Shown here: piece by piece, positions 45,033 through 56,453 of the stretch | Layout of the letters: every line of letters begins with the position of its first letter | Position numbering within the stretch: position 1 is the stretch's first letter | Assembly: GCA_022432975.1 (NCBI GenBank) | Contig: CM039506.1 | Location: forward strand, 12,723,506 to 12,787,505 | From: Begonia masoniana | Taxonomy: Eukaryota > Streptophyta > Magnoliopsida > Cucurbitales > Begoniaceae | DNA: 64,000 nucleotides | Reading direction: 5' to 3' | Notes under the pieces: generated by a model | What the model saw: only the letters and a program-made list of their open reading frames with translations | Databases searched by the model: none | Told to the model about the DNA's origin: nothing | Made by a program: the position numbers and the translations under genes

Positions 45033-45242
45033 CCCTGGATCATTAAGGGTTGATTAGTTCCCTTAACAGAAAATGTTTCACATCAATCACTTCAGAATGT
45101 CACTTCCCACTATATCAAACACATGTAACCCATCATTTCGTATATTCAAATATTGATTGCATGAACAGGCAAATAATTCAAACACACAAAAATCCTAATG
45201 TTCTGTGATGTAGGCCCGAAGGCACAAGCAAACTTTACTTAC

Positions 45243-45493
45243 CTGGATTCCTAGCAAATGCTCGGTTAAGAGTTACTTCGGGGGTTTGTTCACCTATATT
45301 CATAAACAGAATGTTAAAACCTTAATCTAAGCTATTCAGAAATCTAAGGAGTTAGTTTGGGAACACTACTCATAGAGCATTCCCGAATAAACTCCAAACC
45401 CGAACCGCTATTTCTCTCAACTTTTCCAAATACTCACATTGTCCTAATTCGGTTATCTATTCATCAATACATGAAGAAAACTAAAGAACTTAC
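45243..45493 (-). other. Partial intron/mini-exon-like module in Gyp4 3' LTR
   Basis: GTAAGT donor at 45493, acceptor TATAG ending 45294, 51-nt mini-exon 45293-45243, GTAAGT donor at 45242, GCC-TTCG-GGC hairpin near 45215. The downstream acceptor is missing with the deleted 700 bp. Confidence 0.55.
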
Positions 45494-45755
45494 CTAAGTT
45501 GAAGGATATCGGGGAGGGAAATCGTCTGGAGAGCTCTACTGGGTTGAGCTGAAAATCGAGAGTGAAATGAGCATTGACGGCTATACCTCATTTACTCTTT
45601 CCTTAAATACGTTATCCACAATATAAATTGACAATTACCCTTATGCCCTCACTTAGTTACTCATTAACCTAATTGCTATTTCTCCCTATTTCATTCTATA
45701 AATTCACACTTAGAAGATTAATTGGTTATTTTAATTCTAATAAACCGGGTGTACA

Positions 45756-45769
45756 ATCTACCCTCCTTA
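45756..45769 (-). other. Gyp4 polypurine tract
   Basis: Minus strand AAGGAGGGTAGAT before the LTR start, matching the position in Gyp2 and Gyp3. Confidence 0.7.
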
Positions 45770-45794
45770 AAGAATTTTGTCCTCAAAATTCAGT

Positions 45795-48700
45795 ACCTGA
45801 ACAATCTTGGATGCTGGTCCATCATGTCTTGCTGGCGTTCCCAAGTTGTCTCCTCTATATTCTGATTATGCCATAAGACTTTCACTAGTGGAACTTCCTT
45901 GTTGCGTAATACTTTCACTGCATAATCCAAGATTCTACTGGTCTCTCCTCATAGGTCAGTGTAGGTTGAATTTCAATGTTCTGCTGTTCCACAATCTGAG
46001 ATGGATCCCTCAAGCACTTCTTAAGCATAGAAATATGGAACACATTGTGGATTCCTTCCATAGAGTCTGGCAATTGCAGCTCATATGCTGATTTTCCAAT
46101 CCTTTTCAAGATTGAGAAAGGTCCAACATATCTTGGGTTAAGCTCCCTCTCTTCCCAAATCTCACAACTCCTTTGAATGGTGATACCTTAAGAAAACCTC
46201 ACTACCAACTTCAAACTCTAACTCTCTGCGCCTCCTGTCAGCATAGCTTTTCTGTCGACTTTGAGCTGTTAAAATCCTCTAACGGATGAGAGCAACCTTC
46301 TCAACAGTTGCTGCACAATATCAGGACCAAGTAACTGTGCTTCACCAACTTCATCCCAATACAAGGGTGATCTGCATTTTCGTCCATACAATGCTTCATA
46401 CGGTGCCATTCCTATTGTTGCCTGAAAACTATTGTTGTAAGAAAATTCTACTAAAGCTAGGTACTTACTCCAGGAACCTTGGAAATCTAAAACACAAGCA
46501 CGAAGCATATCTTCTAAAATCTGAATAGTCCTTTCGGATTGTCCATCTGTTGAGGGTGGAAAGCTGTACTGAAACTAAGCTGAGTCCCCATTGCCTTATG
46601 CAAACTCTTCCAAAACTTAGATGTGAATCTAGCATCTCGGTCTGAAACTATGGTGCTTGGAACTCCGTGCAATCTAACAATTTCGTGCACATACAACTCA
46701 GCAAGTTGATCCATTGAGTATGTCATCTTCATAGGCAGGAAGTGGGCTGATTTGGTTAAACGGTCAACTATTACCAAATTGCATCATGTCCTTTAATTGT
46801 TCTAGGTAATCCCACAACAAAATCCATGGTTATTTGTTCCCATTTCCATTCGGGAACTGGCAAAGGTTGTAACGTTCCTGAGGGTCTCTGATGCTCGGCT
46901 TAATCTGCTGACAACACAACATGATCCTACATATTCTGCCACACTTCTTTTCATACTTGGCCACCAGTAATGCTGTTTAAGATCTTTATACATCTTCGTA
47001 CTCCCAGGGTGAACTGAGAATCTAGAAGAATGAGCCTCAGAAAGAATCTCATTCCGAAGTTCCATAATGGCAGGAACAAACCATCTGTTTCTGAACTTAA
47101 GGATTCCATCGGAAGAATAGTTGAAATCCGATTTGTCCGTGGAGTCTATGCTTGACTTGAACTTGTTACAGTCATCATCGTTCGACTGAGCTTCCTTTAT
47201 CTTCTCAAGAATAGTAGGTCTTAAGGTTATGGCCGAAAGTATAGCTGATACGCTAGATACTGCTTCTAGATTAAACCTTCGAAATTCAGATTCTAAGGCT
47301 AACGGCATACTGAAACTCATAGTCGGGGCTGATGTTGCTACCCCTGCTCAAGGCATCCGCCACAACATTTGCTTTTTCCGGGATGGTACTTGATCTCAAA
47401 ATCATAATCTTTTACAAATTCTAACCATCTACGTTGCCTCATATTTAATTCTTTTTGAGTGAAAATATATTTCAGACTTTATGGTCTGAGAATATTTCAC
47501 AAGATTGTCCATACAGATAATGCCTCCAAATCTTAAGTGCAAAAACACTGCAGCTAATTCCAAGTCATGTGTAGGGTAATTCTTCTCATGAGTTTTCAAC
47601 TGTCTAGAAGCATAGGCTATTACCTTCCATCTTGCATCAACACACAACCAAGACCAATCTTGGATGCATCACAGTAAATACTATACTTACCACCTTCAAC
47701 TGGAAGGGTTAAAATAGGAGCATTGGTCAGTTTCTGTTTCAAAGTTTGGAAACTAAGTTCACATTCATCGGTCCATGTGTACTTTACATTCTTCCTAGTC
47801 AACTTAGTGAGAGGGTGTAGCAATCTTTGAAAATCCTTCAATGAACTTTCTATAGTATCCTGCTAGTCCAAGAAAACTTCTGATATCGGTGGCATTCTTC
47901 GGTTGGGGCCATTCCCTAACTGCCTTGAACCTTAGCTGGATCACAGATAATCCATTTCCAGAAATGACATGTCCTAAAAGTGAACTTGGTCCAACCAAAT
48001 TCACACTTAGAAAACTTGGCGTATAATTGGTGCTGTTTCAGTAATCCTAACACTAAGTTTAAGTGTTCTGCATGCTCCTCCTTGGTTTTGGAATAGATTA
48101 GAATGTCATCTATAAATACAATGACAAACTTGTCCAAATACTCATGAAACACTCTGTTCATAAGGTCCATGAATGCTGCTGGTGCATTTGTCAAACCAAA
48201 AGACATAACCAAAACTCATAATGCCCATACCTTGTGCGAAAGGCAGTCTTTGGGATATCTTCAGATTTAACCTTCAACTGATAATAACCTGACCTCAGAT
48301 CAATCTTAGAGAAAACTCTTGCTCCATTGAGCTGGTCAAATAAATCATCAATCCTAGGCAGGGGATACTTGTTTCTTAACAGTTAACTTATTCAGTTCTC
48401 TCTAATCGATGCACATGCGCATTGATCCATCCTTCTTTTTGACAAAAAGGACAGGTGCACCCCACGGTGAAAAGCTCGGGCGTATGAACCCTTTCTCTAA
48501 CAACTCTTCCAACTGCTCTTTTAGTTCCTTGAGTTCTGCAGGTGCTAACCTATAGGGATTTTTAGACACAGGTTCAGCTCCAGGGTAGACATCTACAACA
48601 AACTCAATTTCTCTATCTGGTGGCAAACCGGGAAGGTCATCTAGAAACACTTCAGGGAAGTCTTGGACAACAAGGATATTTTGAGGAGTTGCCTTTTCTA

Positions 48701-49200
48701 CAAGTTGTGTATCTAGAACACATGCCAAGAAGCACAAGTACTCCTTGCATGGTGAAGGTCTAAAATTTAAAGAAGTCATAACAGACATTTCCTTACTCTT
48801 CTCTGAAGCTTGGAAGGTATGTTTCAAACTACCAGGGGGTTGGAAACTAACTATTCCAGTTCTACAATCAATTGTGGCATGGTGTTTAAACAACCAGTCC
48901 ATTCCTAAGATCACATCAAATCCCAAAATATCCATAACAATAAGATCAGCAGGTAAACTCACATTTCCTACTAACACATCACTGTCTAGCATCACTTGGT
49001 TAGAGCGCATGTTTTCACCAGAGGGTAAAGCGACATTAAACATATGCATGGAAGGGGTAAACTGTACATCTAACTTATTGGCAAAGTAGATGCTATAAAT
49101 GAGTGCGTTGCACCAGAGTCTAATAAGTAAAAGCAGGCACGGAATGATCAATATGGTACCTGACACAACAGGCGGGCTGTTCGTCACTTGACTCCATCAT
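45795..49200 (-). pseudogene. pol: Gyp4 pol: protease-RT-RNase H-integrase-chromodomain (many frameshifts)
   Basis: Readable in order on the minus strand: protease region (49187-48850; the DSGATHS motif is frame-broken), [18 protein letters not shown] linker [16 protein letters not shown] (to 48402), active-site FIDD ([15 protein letters not shown], 48212-47916), RNase H ([10 protein letters not shown] near 47680, DLELAAV near 47560), integrase zinc region (EAHSSRFSVHPG, 47320-46900), core ([18 protein letters not shown], 46777-46514), [19 protein letters not shown] (46508-46269), VFHISMLKKC (46109-45915) and a chromodomain-like tail to about 45795. At least ten frame breaks. Most are one-base losses in runs such as CCC, TTT or AAAA, which looks more like uncorrected sequencing error than old decay. 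Confidence 0.88.
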
Positions 49201-50261
49201 GGAGAATATTTCCTTGGTTTTGATCAAAGCAGTGCCACTCTTTGAGTTTGGGCAGTCTCTACTAATGTGTCCAACTTTGTTACAATTGAAGCATCTGGTG
49301 ACTCTAGGCTTCGAGCACTCCTTGAATGTATGTCCAACCTCCTCACAGTTGAAACATTCCCAAATCCCATTCTGCATTCCCCGGGGTGGTTTCTTCAAGC
49401 ACTTAGGACACTGAGGAAATTTCCTGACATTCTGCACCTTTCCTCCTTCTCTCTTGGCTACTTTGGCCTTCACTTGGCCTCTTCATCCCTCTATGAGGAG
49501 TGGCTGAACAAACCTTTGTGGGGCTTCCTTCGGTCCAGCCACACTTCCTCTCAGCTTCTTCTACTTCCAGGGCAGTGGACACAACTTCACTTAATGTCCA
49601 ACCCTTAATTCCACAGAATTTAACTCCTCTATAAATTTCAGGCTTAAGTCCATGCCAAATTTGAACACCTTATCCTCATCCTGGTGAGCAAAATGTCCAG
49701 CAAACCTGGACAGAGACTCAAACTGTCTACTATACTCGGCCACAGACCCCGTCTGCTTCAAGTTCAGAAATTCCAACTTCTTTGCAGTCTGAACAGTGCT
49801 GTTAAAATACTTCTCATAGAAATGTCCTTGAATTGAGACCAAGGCATCGCCAAAACATCAGTGGCGGTCTCAATAGTTTCCCACCAAAGTTGAGCATCTC
49901 CAGCCAGATGAAATGTTGCCAATGTGACCTTGTCTCCCTCTCCAATGTTGGCACACCTGAACATGCTCTCTATCTTCCTAAGCCATCCTTCAGCAATAAC
50001 TGGATCAGTTGACTGACCATCAAACGTGGGTGGTCTTAGTCTCCGGAACCTATCTCCAGAATTCTCACTGTTAGAACCAGAGTTAGCACTCCCATGTGCT
50101 TCCCGACTCAACAACACACCTAGCTGATCGGACTGCTGACGCACAATGTCTGTCTGCTGGCGCATCAGCTCAGTCAGTTGTCTGATCACACTAGAGTCCT
50201 CCTCACGTCTTGGACTTGGTACCTCTCTTGGTATCCTCGGTCTTCCTGGTCGTCTAGCCAT
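49201..50261 (-). pseudogene. gag: Gyp4 gag with two zinc knuckles (frameshifted)
   Basis: It begins MARRPGRPRIPREVPSPRRE at 50261. A Gln-rich coiled-coil-like stretch (IRQLTELMRQQTDIVRQQSD) is followed by the Gag domain (RFRRLRPPTFDGQSTDP, AQLWWETI), a frameshift near 49800, FYEKYF and VAEYSRQFESLSRFAGHF, another frameshift near 49600, then a CPKC motif. Two CCHC knuckles follow in tandem, CFNCEEVGHTFKEC (about 49356-49315) and CFNCNKVGHISRDC (about 49293-49252). Gyp1-3 have one such knuckle, so Gyp4 Gag is of a different type. Confidence 0.88.
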
Positions 50262-50399
50262 ATGCTAAATTCCTGGACAGGTTAAGTATGCTCGTAAATA
50301 TCTAATAACTAAGGTCAAGGTAAACACTTACAGTTGTTGGAGTGCTTCCATGCAACGATCGGCACTGATGAGTAATCTTTTGAACAGTTTAACTGAATG

Positions 50400-50411
50400 T
50401 CTCTGATACCA
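50400..50411 (-). other. Gyp4 primer binding site
   Basis: Minus strand TGGTATCAGAGA, three bases inside the LTR, initiator-Met type. Confidence 0.85.
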
Positions 50412-50414
50412 TAC

Positions 50415-52677
50415 TGTAACGCCCCGAGTTATCTGAACCCGGTTCGCTACCCATAACATTATCATGACTAAGAAATTTTGATAATAAATTCAAAGCTTCA
50501 CTCGACAGTCAAAATTAGACTTCTCAAAATGTTTAAAACTTGCAGCGGAAATTCTTTTTGAACAACAATGAAGTTAAACAAAACTGTGAAAAACATTATT
50601 AAAATAGTCATTGGGAATGTTAAGAAATATTCAGCCGAAAGGAATGAGGGTTTACGGCACGAAATACTCTTTCGGTTTCAGAAGACAACGCTCGTGCCGA
50701 CGACTAAGTCACGGAAGAACAGGAATAGAAACCGAAGACTCCTGCCGATGACGTCAGCGGAAGGAAGGGAAAACAAAAGACATCACTCTGTAGACTTTAT
50801 CTACCGATGACGTGTACAAACAACGCAACACCCTCCGCCGATAATGCCATACAATTCTTTCCGATAGAATAAATACACACTACATCTTCCGATCAATTAG
50901 ACTACATCAGGCCGACACGTCCTCACGCGTGACTCCATAAGAGCATCTACCGTAGGACTTCATCTTCCGATAGACTTACACACCGCATCTACCGACAGAC
51001 TTTCATCGTCCGAGTAGACTTACACACCGCATCTACCGATAGACTTTCATCTTCCGATAGACGTACACCACCGCATCTACCGATAGACTTTCATCTTCCG
51101 ATAGACTTACACACCGCAGCTACCGATAGACTTTCATCTTCCGATAGACTACACACCCACTACCGATAGACTTCATCTTCCGATAGACTTACACACCGCA
51201 TCTACCGATAGACTTTCATCTTCCGATAGACACCAAACCACAACTCAATACCTGCCGATAGGCAATCACCTACCGATAGAAACGGAGCGACATTCCGAAT
51301 ACTGCTTAACTATACCTATACGACCCCATCTAAGAAGAGAACCTGTCTGCTCTACTGAAATCGCTTTATAAACAAATCAGACCAATGCATCACTCTACAT
51401 CCATCAAATAATAAATTTCAAATTTCCAAAGAAACAATACCAACATCAGAAAGTAAAAACTCAATTTGTCCAAAACGCTGAAATCACTACTGTTATGAAA
51501 ACTCGATCCATCTAAAATAAAGCATTGATAATAAAACCTTCACTCCACAGACATCAATTAAACTGCCCCATCAGCTGCCAGAACATTGTGTGGATGCATT
51601 CCTCCAACCCAACTAGCCTTCCCGTGACTCAGTAAACACACCTGCTAAAACTTCTTCACCTACATCACAAAACTCATCTATTAGCCTAATGCTAAGCAAG
51701 TAAAGCATAATGCATGAAAAGCTGAAGACATGTCATCCTAGCATGCAGTTTCTACTTTTCTCATCTCTGTTACATATTCATCGTGATAATCGGATTCCTC
51801 TCTAAATTGGGAGGTGAATCACTTCTCCCAAAGTATGAACATCCCTGTCTCATTAGGAGTTGGATTAATTCTCCTAACAGTGAATATATATACTGATCAA
51901 TGTTCAGATCCACTTCGAAATTGGGAGTTGGATCAGTTTTCCCAAAGTATGATCCCTGGCTCATTAAGGTTGGATTAGTTCCCTTAACAGAAAATGTTTC
52001 ACATAATCACTTCAGAATGTTCACTTCCTCACTATATCAAAACATGTAAACTCATTTTCGTATATTTTCAAATATATGATGCATGAAACAGGAAAATATT
52101 CAAACACACAAAAATCCTAATGTTCTGTGATGTAGGCCCGAAGGCACAAGCAAACTTTACTTACCTGGATTCCTAGCAAATGCTCGGTTAAGAGTTACTT
52201 CGGGGGTTTGTTCACCTATATTCATAAACAGAATGTTAAACCTTAATCTAAGCTATTCAGAAATCTAAGGAGTTAGTTTGGGAACACTACTCATAGAGCA
52301 TTCCCGAATAAACTCCAAACCCGAACCGCTATTTCTCTCAACTTTTCCAAAATACTCACATTGTCCTAATTCGGTTATCTATTCATCAATACATGAAGAA
52401 ACTAAAGAACTTACCTAAGTTGAGAGATTCGGGGAGGGAAATCGTCTGGAGAGCTCTACTGGGTTGAGCTGAAAAATCGAGAGTGAAATGAGCATTGACG
52501 GCTATACCTCATTTACTCTTTCCTTAAATACGTTATCCACAATATAAATTGACAATTACCCTTATGCCCTCACTTAGTTACTCATTAACCTAATTGCTAT
52601 TTCTCCCTATTTCATTCTATAAATTCACACTTAGAAGATTAATTGGTTATTTTAATTCTAATAAACCGGGTGTTACA
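50415..52677 (-). repeat. Gyp4 5' LTR, 2263 bp
   Basis: Plus view TGTAACGCCCC to GGGTGTTACA. 50940-51235 holds about seven damaged 43-bp units, each with small gaps or substitutions. 51240-51950 is absent from the other LTR and includes two related segments (GGGAG(G/T)TG(A/G)ATCA...TCCCAAAGTATGA near 51808 and 51923). Compared with 42050-42240, the stretch 50690-50880 lacks single bases at several places. Confidence 0.9.
51660..52414 (-). other. Intron/mini-exon-like module in Gyp4 5' LTR
   Basis: GTAAGT donor at 52414 after CTTAG; acceptor TATAG ending 52216; 51-nt mini-exon 52215-52165 ending ATCCAG; GTAAGT donor at 52164; GCC-TTCG-GGC hairpin followed by CTACATC near 52130-52145; TTGCTTAGC; acceptor GATGTAG ending 51660. 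Same order as the other families. Confidence 0.6.
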
Positions 52678-52682
52678 CGAAC

Positions 52683-55600
52683 AATGGAGAAGATGTTCAG
52701 CTATGCAGAGGTAGAAGACAACAAGAAAGTTATCTGTGCCACATTTTATCTCACCGAAAGTGCTGGATTTTGGTGGGATACGGTACAGTCGACTACAATG
52801 GCATTAAGCTGGGAAGGATTCACGAAAATCTTCTATGAGAAGTACTTTGACCGAGGAGTGAGGAAGGAGAAGTTACTTGAATTCTCTCGGCTGCGACAGT
52901 ATGGGTCAGTGGCTGAATACGTCCAGAAATTTGAGTCCTTATCCCGATATGCAGAACACATGGTGGCTACCGATGAGAACAAAGTACATCAGTTCATTCA
53001 AGGGCTAAAGATGGATTTATTACGTGGGATCACGACTGGAGGTTTCGATGAGGCACCGTATGTGAAAGTGGTGGCCAAGGCTTACCAGTTAGAAGCTTTG
53101 GAAATGAAGTCCCAGAGGCAAAGAGATCCACCAAGAGGGATTATCAGAAATGTTCCTCAACAACAACAGCAACAGCAAAGAGGTCAGAATTTTCAGCCTC
53201 AACAGCAGCAAAATAGGGGCATTAAGAGCCCAATGAAACCGTCCCTTATCAAGACAAAGGAAAGAGGCCAATGGGGGCTCCTCAACTTCCAGAATGCCCG
53301 CAATGCCATAAGCCTCACAGAGGAGAATGCAGACTTGCTACTGGCCAATGTTTCCGATGTGGTAAGAGTGGCCATCTTGTTCGGGATTGCCCGATACCCG
53401 ACACGAGACCAAACCTAGCCGTACCTAGGGTGTTTGCCATGATGGAGGATGTTGATGATGCTGATCAGCACGCGGCAATACTGGTATGATTTCTATATGT
53501 GATGCAACTGCATACACCCTGTTTGATACGGGGGCCACACATTCGTTTGTGGCCAGAGACTTCGTAAATAAGGATAGGTTAAGAGTATTTCCGTCAGATC
53601 AACCCTTCACCATTATGCTGCCATCTGGAGGGTTTATGCACTCTGAGCAGGTGGTACAGGGTGATGTAGTGTCAGTTGGAGACCAGAAGTTGTATGCCAA
53701 TCTTATCGTTATTGATATGAAAGGATACGATGTAATCCTGGGAATGGACTGGCTATTAAACACCATGCCACCATCTACTGCAGGTCCGAGAATGTGCTAT
53801 TTAAGCGCCCGAACGAAGTAGAGTTCTCCTATCAGGCAGTACCAAAGAAACACAGTATGCCTGTTATATCCTCCTTGAAAGCTCAACAGCTGATGAGGTT
53901 AGGATGTGTCGGATTTCTTGCCCACGTAGTGGATGTTCAGAGGCAAGGTGTAGTCAAACTTCAAAATATTCCGGTAGTCCGAAACTTCCCTAAGGTTTTC
54001 TTAGACGACTTACCAGGATTACCACCTGATCGTGAGATCGAGTTCGAAATCGATGTGTATCCTGGTGCTGAACTGGTATCAAAGAATCCGTACCGCATGG
54101 CACCAATAGAGCTGAAGGAGTTGAAGGCTCAGCTGAAAGAACTGGTGGACAAGGGCTTTGTGCGCCCTAGTTTTTCACCGTGGGTGCTCCAGTCCTATTT
54201 GTTAAGAAGAAGGATGGGTCCCTACGGATGTGTATTGATTACCGCGAGCTGAACAAGTTGACGATCAAGAATAAGTACCCGTTGCCAAGAATCCGACGAT
54301 TTGTTTGATCAGCTACAAGGGGCTCGGGTATTTTCTAAGATTGACTTACGCTCCGGCTATTACCAGTTGAAGGTCAGAGCTGAGGATATTCCAAAGACCG
54401 CCTTCAGGACTCGATATGGACACTACGAGTTCTTAGTGATGTCGTTCGGGTTGACTAATGCCCCGGCAGCATTATGGACTAATGAACAGGATATTCCAGG
54501 ATTTCTTGGATAAATTCGTAATCGTCTTCATCGACGACATTTTGGTATATTCCAGGAGTAAGGACGAGCATGAGAAGCACTTGACTGTTGTGCTATCGAT
54601 TCTGTGGCAGCATCAGCTATATGCCAAGTGTCCAAGTGCGAATTCTGGCTGAATAAGGTTAATTTCCTAGGTCATGTAGTGTCTGCTGAAGGAGTATCTG
54701 TTGACCCGGCCAAAATTGAGGCTGTAAGAGACTGCCAAGGCCGAGAAATGCAAGCGAGGTATGGAGCTTTATCGGACTAGCTGGTTATTACAGGAAATTC
54801 ATCAAGGGATTTTCTGTGATAGCGAAGCCTATGACCAGCTTAACAAAGAAGGACATCAAGTTCAGGTGGTCTGAAGCATGTGAAGGGAGCTTTCAGACGC
54901 TCAAACAAAAGTTAACCACGGCTCCTCTACTAGTATTGCCAGTTGAAGACGGCAAATTCAGCGTATATTGTGATGCGTCCAAGGTTGGCTTGGGATGTGT
55001 ATTAATGCAAGAAGGGAAAGTAGTAGCATACGCATCCAGACAATTGAAGAGCCATGAAGAAAACTACCCTACTCATGACCTTGAGTTAGCGGCAGTTGTA
55101 TTTGCACTAAAAGTATGGAGACATCACCTATATGGGCAATCATGTGAAGTGTTTCTGACCACAAGAGTTTGAAGTACCTCTTTACTCAGAAAGAGTTGAA
55201 TATGAGGCAAAGGCGGTGGTTAGAATTCGTGAAGGATTACGATGTTGATATTAAATACCACCCGGGGAAAGCCAATGTGGTAGCCGATGCGTTGAGCAGG
55301 ACGCCGTCTACTATACAACGGCCTTGGCTACCATCTCACTGCCTTTGAGGACAGAGATCCAGAAGTTTTGAACTGGAGGTAGTTTCTAAACTATCGGCCG
55401 TACTGGCAAATCTACGTTACGGCCAACCGTTTCTGAACCGAATTAAAGAGGCCCAGAAGACCAATTCAAAGAGATGGCTGATATTGTGAGCAAGTTACCT
55501 ATGGCCTCTTCCGATTTCAGTTACTCGGGAGGACGGTATTCTGAAGTTCAAAGATAGGTGGTATGTTCCGAAAGATGAAGAGTTACGGAAGGACATCTTG

Positions 55601-55933
55601 TCGGAAGCCCACTCATCTTCTTTCTATGTACATCCCAGGTTAGCACGACGATGTAATCAAGACTTGAAACTTCACTTCAGTGGCCGAACATGAAGAATGA
55701 AGTGGCCAAGTTGTGGAGTCTTGTATGATATGGTTCAACAGGTCAAGATGAACATCAACGACCAAGTGGGAACGCTCAGGCTATCTCCCGATCCCCGAAT
55801 GAATGGAAGTGGGGGGAAATTACAATGGACTTCGTTGGGGGCCTGCCAAGAACAGTTAAAGGCCATAATAGCATATGGATCATAGTGGAAAGATGACGAA
55901 ATCGGCCATTTTCTACTGTGACCAGAAGACATT
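52683..55933 (+). pseudogene. gag-pol: Gyp3 gag-pol, copy A (frameshifted, ends in integrase)
   Basis: It matches copy B (56459-59709) almost throughout: Gag from TMEKMFSY, zinc knuckle [14 protein letters not shown] (in the 53271-53489 frame), protease [11 protein letters not shown] with FIDDILVYS, RNase [11 protein letters not shown], then the start of the integrase. Single-base losses or gains occur at about 53230, 53480, 53756, 54184, 54292, 54474 and 54630, and become very dense after 55300. It stops within the integrase core and joins Gyp4 LTR sequence at 55934. Copy A keeps a T at about 54337 that copy B lacks. Substitutions are few relative to indels, which favours a read-error or assembly origin. 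Confidence 0.88.
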
Positions 55934-56453
55934 CTTACCTGGATTCCTATCAAATGCTCCGGTTAAGCGTTACTTCGGGGTTTGTTCACGCTATATTCAT
56001 AAACAGAATTTAAACCTTAATCTGCTATTCAGAAATCTAAAGGAGTTTAGTTTGGGAACACTACTCATAGAGCATTCCCGAATAAACTCCAAACCCGAAC
56101 CGCTATTTCTCTCAACTTTTCCAAAATACTCACATTGTCCTAATTCGGTTATCTATTCATCAATACATGAAGAAAACTAAAGAACTTACCTAAGTTGAAG
56201 GATATCGGGGAGGGAAATCGTCTGGAGAGCTCTACTGGGTTGAGCTGAAAAATCGAGAGTGAAATGAGCATTGACGGCTATACCTCATTTACTCTTTCCT
56301 TAAATACGTTATCCACAATATAAATTGACAATTACCCTTATGCCCTCACTTAGTTACTCATTAACCTAATTGCTATTTCTCCCTATTTCATTCTATAAAT
56401 TCACACTTAGAAGATTAATTGGTTATTTTAATTCTAATAAACCGGGTGTTACA
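55934..56453 (-). repeat. Second copy of the inner 520 bp of Gyp4 LTR
   Basis: It matches 52158-52677, ending GGGTGTTACA, and is followed by the same CGAAC and Gag sequence. The first 100 bases have several small gaps. The left junction, inside Gyp3 integrase, has no LTR end or target duplication, so it is not an independent insertion. Confidence 0.9.

Larger units (their letters stand above)
41795..45755 (-). repeat. Gyp4 3' LTR with expanded 43-bp array
   Basis: Plus view TGTAACGCCCC to GGGTGTACA (one T fewer than TGTTACA). Flanks 41795-42240 and 45035-45755 match the other LTR. The array joins directly to GCCCTGGATCATTAAGG, omitting about 700 bp present at 51240-51950 of the other LTR, including the second acceptor site. 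Confidence 0.9.
41795..52677 (-). mobile_element. Gyp4: Ty3/gypsy chromovirus nested in Gyp3 gag
   Basis: Flanked by CGAAC at 41790-41794 and 52678-52682. LTRs are 41795-45755 (3961 bp) and 50415-52677 (2263 bp). They agree outside the repeat region but differ greatly in a 43-bp tandem array. The minus-strand interior has primer site, gag with two zinc knuckles, protease, RT, RNase H, integrase and a chromodomain-like end. Frequent single-base losses, many in homopolymers, break every gene. Gag differs clearly from Gyp1-3 (it starts MARRPGRPRIPRE), so this is a separate family. Confidence 0.92.

Noticed and set aside
48402..49187. Endogenous pararetrovirus
   Set aside because: The protease-RT-RNase H region is followed by an integrase and chromodomain and bounded by LTRs with target duplications, which fits Ty3/gypsy and not a caulimovirid.
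55934..56453. A fifth gypsy insertion (separate solo LTR)
   Set aside because: It lacks an LTR start and a target duplication at its left side, and it continues into the same Gyp3 sequence as 52678 onward; it is part of the duplicated segment.
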